Assembly (NCBI GenBank): GCA_018241325.1
Contig: JAFEEB010000019.1
Coordinates: 95,779-128,823 of the forward strand
DNA from: Pseudomonadota bacterium
GTDB taxonomy: Bacteria > Pseudomonadota > Gammaproteobacteria > Burkholderiales > Burkholderiaceae_C
DNA: 33,045 nt
Reading direction: 5' to 3'
Positions 30,353 to 33,045 of this stretch are shown here, piece after piece. Positions within the stretch are counted from its first letter, which is position 1; each line of letters starts with the position of its first letter. The notes under the pieces were generated by a model. The model ran no database searches, was not told the DNA's origin, and saw only the letters and a program-made list of their open reading frames with translations. A program made the translations under genes and the position numbers.

Positions 30353-31009
30353 ATGATCCACCTCTATCACTGCGTCGATGCGCGCTCGTTCCGGCCCCTG
30401 TGGGTGCTGGAGGAAATGGGCCTGCCCTACGAGCTGACGGTGCTGCCCTTTCCGCCACGCGTGCTGGCGCCCGAGTACAAGAAGGTCAACCCGCTGGGCA
30501 CCATTCCACTGCTGCTGGATGGCGCCACGCGCATGACCGAGTCCGCCGCCATCGGCCACTACCTGGCCACGCGCCACGGCCCCAGCCCGCTGGCGGTGGA
30601 TGTGGCCGAGGACGACTACGGCGCGTTCCTGAACTGGACGCACTTTGGCGAGGCCACGCTCACTTTTCCGCAAACCCTGGTGCTGCGCTATTCGCTGTTG
30701 GAGCCCGAGGCGCGCCGCCTGCCGCAGGTGGCCGACGCCTACGCCCAATGGTTTTTGGCGCGCCTGCGCGCCATCGAGGCGGCGCTGCAAGGCAAGGAGT
30801 GGTTATGCGCCGGGCGCTTCACCGTGGCCGACGTGTCGGTGGGTTATGCCTTGCTGCTGGCCACCACCTTGAAGTTGCACGGCGGTTTCGGCCCTCGTGT
30901 CGCGCAATACTGGGAGCGCTTGCAGCAGCGCGAAGGCTATCAACGCGCCCGTGTCGCGCAGCGGCGTGCGGCCGAACAAGCGGGGGTGAAGTCGGACGGC
31001 GCGTTCTAG
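30353..31009 (+). CDS. Glutathione S-transferase family protein
   Basis: A 218-residue cytoplasmic protein with the thioredoxin-like N-terminal domain (MIHLYHCVDARSFRPLWVLE, then VNPLGTIPLLLDG and MTESAAIGHYLA, where the NPLGTIP cis-proline and the ES pair bind glutathione) and an all-helical C-terminal domain (LCAGRFTVADVSVGYALLLA holds the conserved N-capping box Asp). AAGGGG precedes the ATG by about 8 nt. Its place between an acyl-CoA dehydrogenase and an acyl-CoA ligase suggests glutathione handling of an electrophilic pathway intermediate, such as an unsaturated acid or isomer. That is inference; GST-family members also act as isomerases. Confidence 0.9.
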   Translation: MIHLYHCVDARSFRPLWVLEEMGLPYELTVLPFPPRVLAPEYKKVNPLGTIPLLLDGATRMTESAAIGHYLATRHGPSPLAVDVAEDDYGAFLNWTHFGEATLTFPQTLVLRYSLLEPEARRLPQVADAYAQWFLARLRAIEAALQGKEWLCAGRFTVADVSVGYALLLATTLKLHGGFGPRVAQYWERLQQREGYQRARVAQRRAAEQAGVKSDGAF

Positions 31010-31041
31010 AACATCACCCGCAAACCAAGGAGACCACGACG

Positions 31042-32640
31042 ATGATCGACATGCCCATTTCCGATGCCCAGCGCCGCATCCGCCGCGTGGCTCTGGGTGA
31101 TTTCGTGCACCGCAGCGCGCTCAAATTTGCCGGGCGCACGGCGGTGGTCGATGGCGATTTGCGCCTGAGCTACGCCGAGCTCGACGCGCGCAGCTCGCAC
31201 TTTGCCCACCATCTGCTGACCACCCTCGGCACCGGCAAGCAGGTCGGCATGCTGTGCCAGAACTCGGCCGACATGGTGGTGGCCTACAACGGCATCCACA
31301 AGTCGGGCAACGTGTGGGTGCCCGTCAATATCCGCCTGGATGCCGGTGCCATCGAATTCGTCCTGAGGCACGCCGAAGTCTCGGCCGTGGTGGTGGACGA
31401 AGCGCTGCGTGCCGAGCCGGCGCTGGCCGCCGTGCTGGACAAGTTGGGCGTGCCCTTGATCCTGACGATGAGCGCGCCCATCGATGCGCCAGCCGATGCG
31501 CGCGTGCGCACGCTGGCCGCATGCGAAGCCGGCCAGAGCCCTGTGCTGCCCGACGTGGCGATCGACAGCGAGCAACCGGCGCTCATCATGTACACCAGCG
31601 GCACCACCGGCAACCCCAAGGGCGCGGTGCATTCGCATGCCTCGGTGGCGGCGGCGCTGATGGGCAACCTGACCGGCATGGCGATCACCGAGCGCGACGT
31701 GTTCTCGGGGCTGCTGCCGCTGTACCACTGCGCCCAGCACTGCCTGGTGGCCACCGTGCATGTCGCCGGCGGCTGCGTGGTGCTGCTGCGCGGCTTCGTG
31801 CCCGACGAGGTGCGCGCGTCGATGCGCAAGGAAGGCTACACCGCCTTCACCGGGCTGCCCATGATGTACGCGGCGCTGCTGGCCGACCCGGCGTTTCGCA
31901 TGGAGAGCATGCGCCTGGCCATCTACGCCATGGCACCCATTCCCAAGCCGCTCATCCGGCAGATTGCCGATCGCCTGACGCCCAACGTGCAGCTGGCCAC
32001 CGGCCAGACCGAGATGTACCCCGGCACCATGACCTTCAAGCCGCTGGAGCATCCGGGCCTGGACGCCAACTACTGGGGCACTTCGCTGCCGCACAACGAG
32101 ACAGCGGTGATGGACGACGAGGGCAACTTGCTGGGCGAAGGCCAGAGCGGCGAGATCGTGCACCGCGGCGCCAACGCCATGCTGGGCTACTTCAAGGACC
32201 CCGAAGCGACGGCCGCCGCGCAGCGCTTCGGCTGGCACCACACGGGCGACCTGGGCCAGTGGGGGCCGGGCGGGCAGATGATGTTCCTGGATCGCAAGAA
32301 GGACATGATCAAGACCGGCGGCGAGAACGTCGCCAGCATCAAGATCGAGGCCGTGCTGCTGGCGCACCCCGGCGTCGCCGGTGTCGGGGTGATCGGCCTG
32401 CCGCACCCGCGCTGGGCCGAGGCGGTGTGCGCCTTCGTGGTCAAAAAGCCGGGCGCCGACGTGGACGAGACCGCGCTGGAGGCGCATTGCCGCCAGCACC
32501 TGGGCGACTTCGAGGTGCCCAAGCTGATCCACTTCGTCGATGCCCTGCCCGCCACCTCGACCGGCAAGGTGCAGAAGCACCGGCTGCGCCAGCAGTTCGA
32601 GGCGCTGGCGCAAAAGGCCTGGAGTGACGGCGTGCGATGA
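31042..32640 (+). CDS. Acyl-CoA ligase (AMP-forming, fatty-acyl-CoA synthetase family)
   Basis: A 532-residue ANL-superfamily enzyme that activates a carboxylic acid with ATP and CoA. The phosphate loop is MYTSGTTGNPKG (residues 183-194); ATGQTEMYPGTM is the A5-type motif; HHTGDLG (399-405) contains the ribose-binding Asp403; DRKKDMIKTGGENVASIKIE is the hinge region; and PATSTGKVQKHRLR contains the catalytic Lys509. An ideal AAGGAG lies 9 nt before the ATG. It is the last gene of the cluster and would supply its first reaction, making the CoA ester used by the two dehydrogenases and the carboxylase. Chain length or branching of the acid cannot be told from sequence here. An R58 repeat and a terminator hairpin follow. 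Confidence 0.92.
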   Translation: MIDMPISDAQRRIRRVALGDFVHRSALKFAGRTAVVDGDLRLSYAELDARSSHFAHHLLTTLGTGKQVGMLCQNSADMVVAYNGIHKSGNVWVPVNIRLDAGAIEFVLRHAEVSAVVVDEALRAEPALAAVLDKLGVPLILTMSAPIDAPADARVRTLAACEAGQSPVLPDVAIDSEQPALIMYTSGTTGNPKGAVHSHASVAAALMGNLTGMAITERDVFSGLLPLYHCAQHCLVATVHVAGGCVVLLRGFVPDEVRASMRKEGYTAFTGLPMMYAALLADPAFRMESMRLAIYAMAPIPKPLIRQIADRLTPNVQLATGQTEMYPGTMTFKPLEHPGLDANYWGTSLPHNETAVMDDEGNLLGEGQSGEIVHRGANAMLGYFKDPEATAAAQRFGWHHTGDLGQWGPGGQMMFLDRKKDMIKTGGENVASIKIEAVLLAHPGVAGVGVIGLPHPRWAEAVCAFVVKKPGADVDETALEAHCRQHLGDFEVPKLIHFVDALPATSTGKVQKHRLRQQFEALAQKAWSDGVR

Positions 32641-32641
32641 G

Positions 32642-32699
32642 TCCTGAAAAGATAGCTGCTTGCGCTTTGTTCATGGGCGCTACAGCCTTGTTTGGCCAA
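32642..32699 (+). repeat. R58 dispersed repeat, intergenic reference copy
   Basis: It starts 1 bp after the ligase stop and runs up to the terminator hairpin. It has the clear internal symmetry AGCTGCTTGCGC / GGCGCTACAGC that gives the element a weak hairpin. The copies at 24284-24341, 8524-8581 and 1468-1525 align to it without gaps over 58 nt. It lies between convergent genes, a position where such elements may end or process transcripts. Confidence 0.8.
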
Positions 32700-32703
32700 T
32701 AAA

Positions 32704-32723
32704 AAGCCGCCCGCAGGCGGCTT
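32704..32723 (-). terminator. Intrinsic terminator of the LivK-type receptor gene
   Basis: AAGCCGCC-TGCG-GGCGGCTT on the minus strand is a perfect 8-bp GC-rich stem with a 4-nt loop, followed on that strand by TTT and ATT. It lies 20 bp after the receptor stop codon. On the plus strand only two T follow the stem, so it is at best a weak terminator for the acyl-CoA ligase transcript. Confidence 0.8.
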
Positions 32724-32743
32724 GGGATCGAGGGCAGGGCGGC

Positions 32744-33045
32744 TTACTTGAAATAGTCCGACACCACCTTCCACTTGCCGTCCTGGATCTGCGACAGGCG
32801 CGAGCGCTCGGTGCCCAGGCGCTTGGTGGCGGTATAGCGCAATGTGTCGCTGCCGAACATGTCGGGCTCGATCGGGGCGCTTTCCATGCCCTTGATGAAG
32901 CTCTCGGTCGTCAGGTTGGCGCCGGCGCGCTGCACGCCCTGGATGAAGTTGTCCATGATCTCGTAGCCATAGACCGAGAACACGCCCGGGTCCTCGTTGA
33001 ACTTGGTCTTGTACTTGTTGGCCCAGAAGCGGATCGGCTGCGAGG
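32744..33045 (-). CDS. ABC transporter substrate-binding protein, LivK type, C-terminal part (cut by window edge)
   Basis: The last 99 codons or so are visible; the open frame continues to the window edge, so the start lies outside. FWANKYKTKFNEDPGVFSVY, GYEIMDNFIQGVQRAGANLT and the C-terminal QIQDGKWKVVSDYFK are typical of branched-chain amino-acid-type periplasmic receptors (Leu/Ile/Val-binding fold). In this family the solute may be an amino acid, aromatic acid or urea; here the convergent acyl-CoA cluster makes a carboxylic acid attractive, but the gene is on the other strand and not cotranscribed with it. A clean terminator follows the stop. Confidence 0.85.
   Translation of the reverse strand, partial: SQPIRFWANKYKTKFNEDPGVFSVYGYEIMDNFIQGVQRAGANLTTESFIKGMESAPIEPDMFGSDTLRYTATKRLGTERSRLSQIQDGKWKVVSDYFK

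Noticed and set aside
22778-32640. Naming the cluster atu (geranyl-CoA) or liu (methylcrotonyl-CoA)
   Set aside because: Gene order and dehydrogenase type suggest it, but key genes are missing and substrate-deciding residues cannot be settled without alignment, so no gene symbols were given.

Overview
The window is GC-rich (roughly 65-70% by eye), densely coded DNA from a betaproteobacterium, most likely family Comamonadaceae (Burkholderiales). This is inferred from the gene content (Bug-type tricarboxylate receptor, sulfite reductase next to a TSUP permease, LivK-type receptor, many acyl-CoA genes) and from dispersed short repeats of a kind I associate with that family. I see no rRNA, tRNA, CRISPR array, prophage or intact insertion sequence.

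Layout. 1-1262 (minus): 5' part of a nitrite/sulfite reductase gene behind a TauE/SafE-type permease. 1533-3333 (plus): a PLP-dependent threonine/serine dehydratase and a histidine-phosphatase-family protein. 3484-5663 (minus): a Bug-type periplasmic receptor and a creatininase-family amidohydrolase, separated by a repeat and a probable MITE. 5691-6993 (plus): AlaX-type editing protein and a DUF411 protein. 7024-8271 (minus): cyclopropane fatty acid synthase. 8486-10705 (plus): DsbD/ScsB-type thiol reductase. 10706-11136: a gene-free block made of repeats. 11137-13431 (minus): Ohr peroxidase, a crotonase and 3-hydroxyacyl-CoA dehydrogenase. 13529-17280 (plus): GMC oxidoreductase, hemerythrin-like protein, a small PhlG-like hydrolase, an IS5-type transposase remnant and an ABA4-like membrane protein. 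17290-21083 (minus): ABC exporter ATPase and permease followed by two flavin-binding (PPOX-fold) proteins, one fused to GAF and a winged-helix-like domain. 21160-22725 (plus): FAH-family hydrolase and phosphatidylserine decarboxylase.

22778-32640 (plus) is one long acyl-CoA catabolic cluster: TetR regulator with a palindromic operator, biotin-dependent carboxylase beta subunit, acyl-CoA dehydrogenase, carboxylase alpha subunit, second acyl-CoA dehydrogenase, glutathione transferase and acyl-CoA ligase. Together they would activate an acid to its CoA ester, desaturate it and carboxylate it, as in leucine or acyclic-terpene catabolism. The substrate is not identified and no hydratase or lyase is present in the cluster. 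A LivK-type receptor converges on it at the right edge.

The most unusual content is the repeat population. A 58-nt element (R58) has four ungapped full-length copies: two intergenic, one inside the carboxylase beta gene, and one that encodes most of the DsbD signal peptide. A ~156-nt element (R156) has copies and internally deleted derivatives inside three enzyme genes, always reading through in frame, including between the two metal-ligand motifs of the biotin carboxylase. Its centre is a 10-bp stem with a 4-nt loop whose sequence changes with preserved pairing in three copies. Also present are a ~161-bp MITE whose end carries a gene's stop codon, a perfect 53-bp duplication of the carboxylase alpha start that creates a 37-codon leader overlapping the true start codon, and several long inverted-repeat units in operon gaps.
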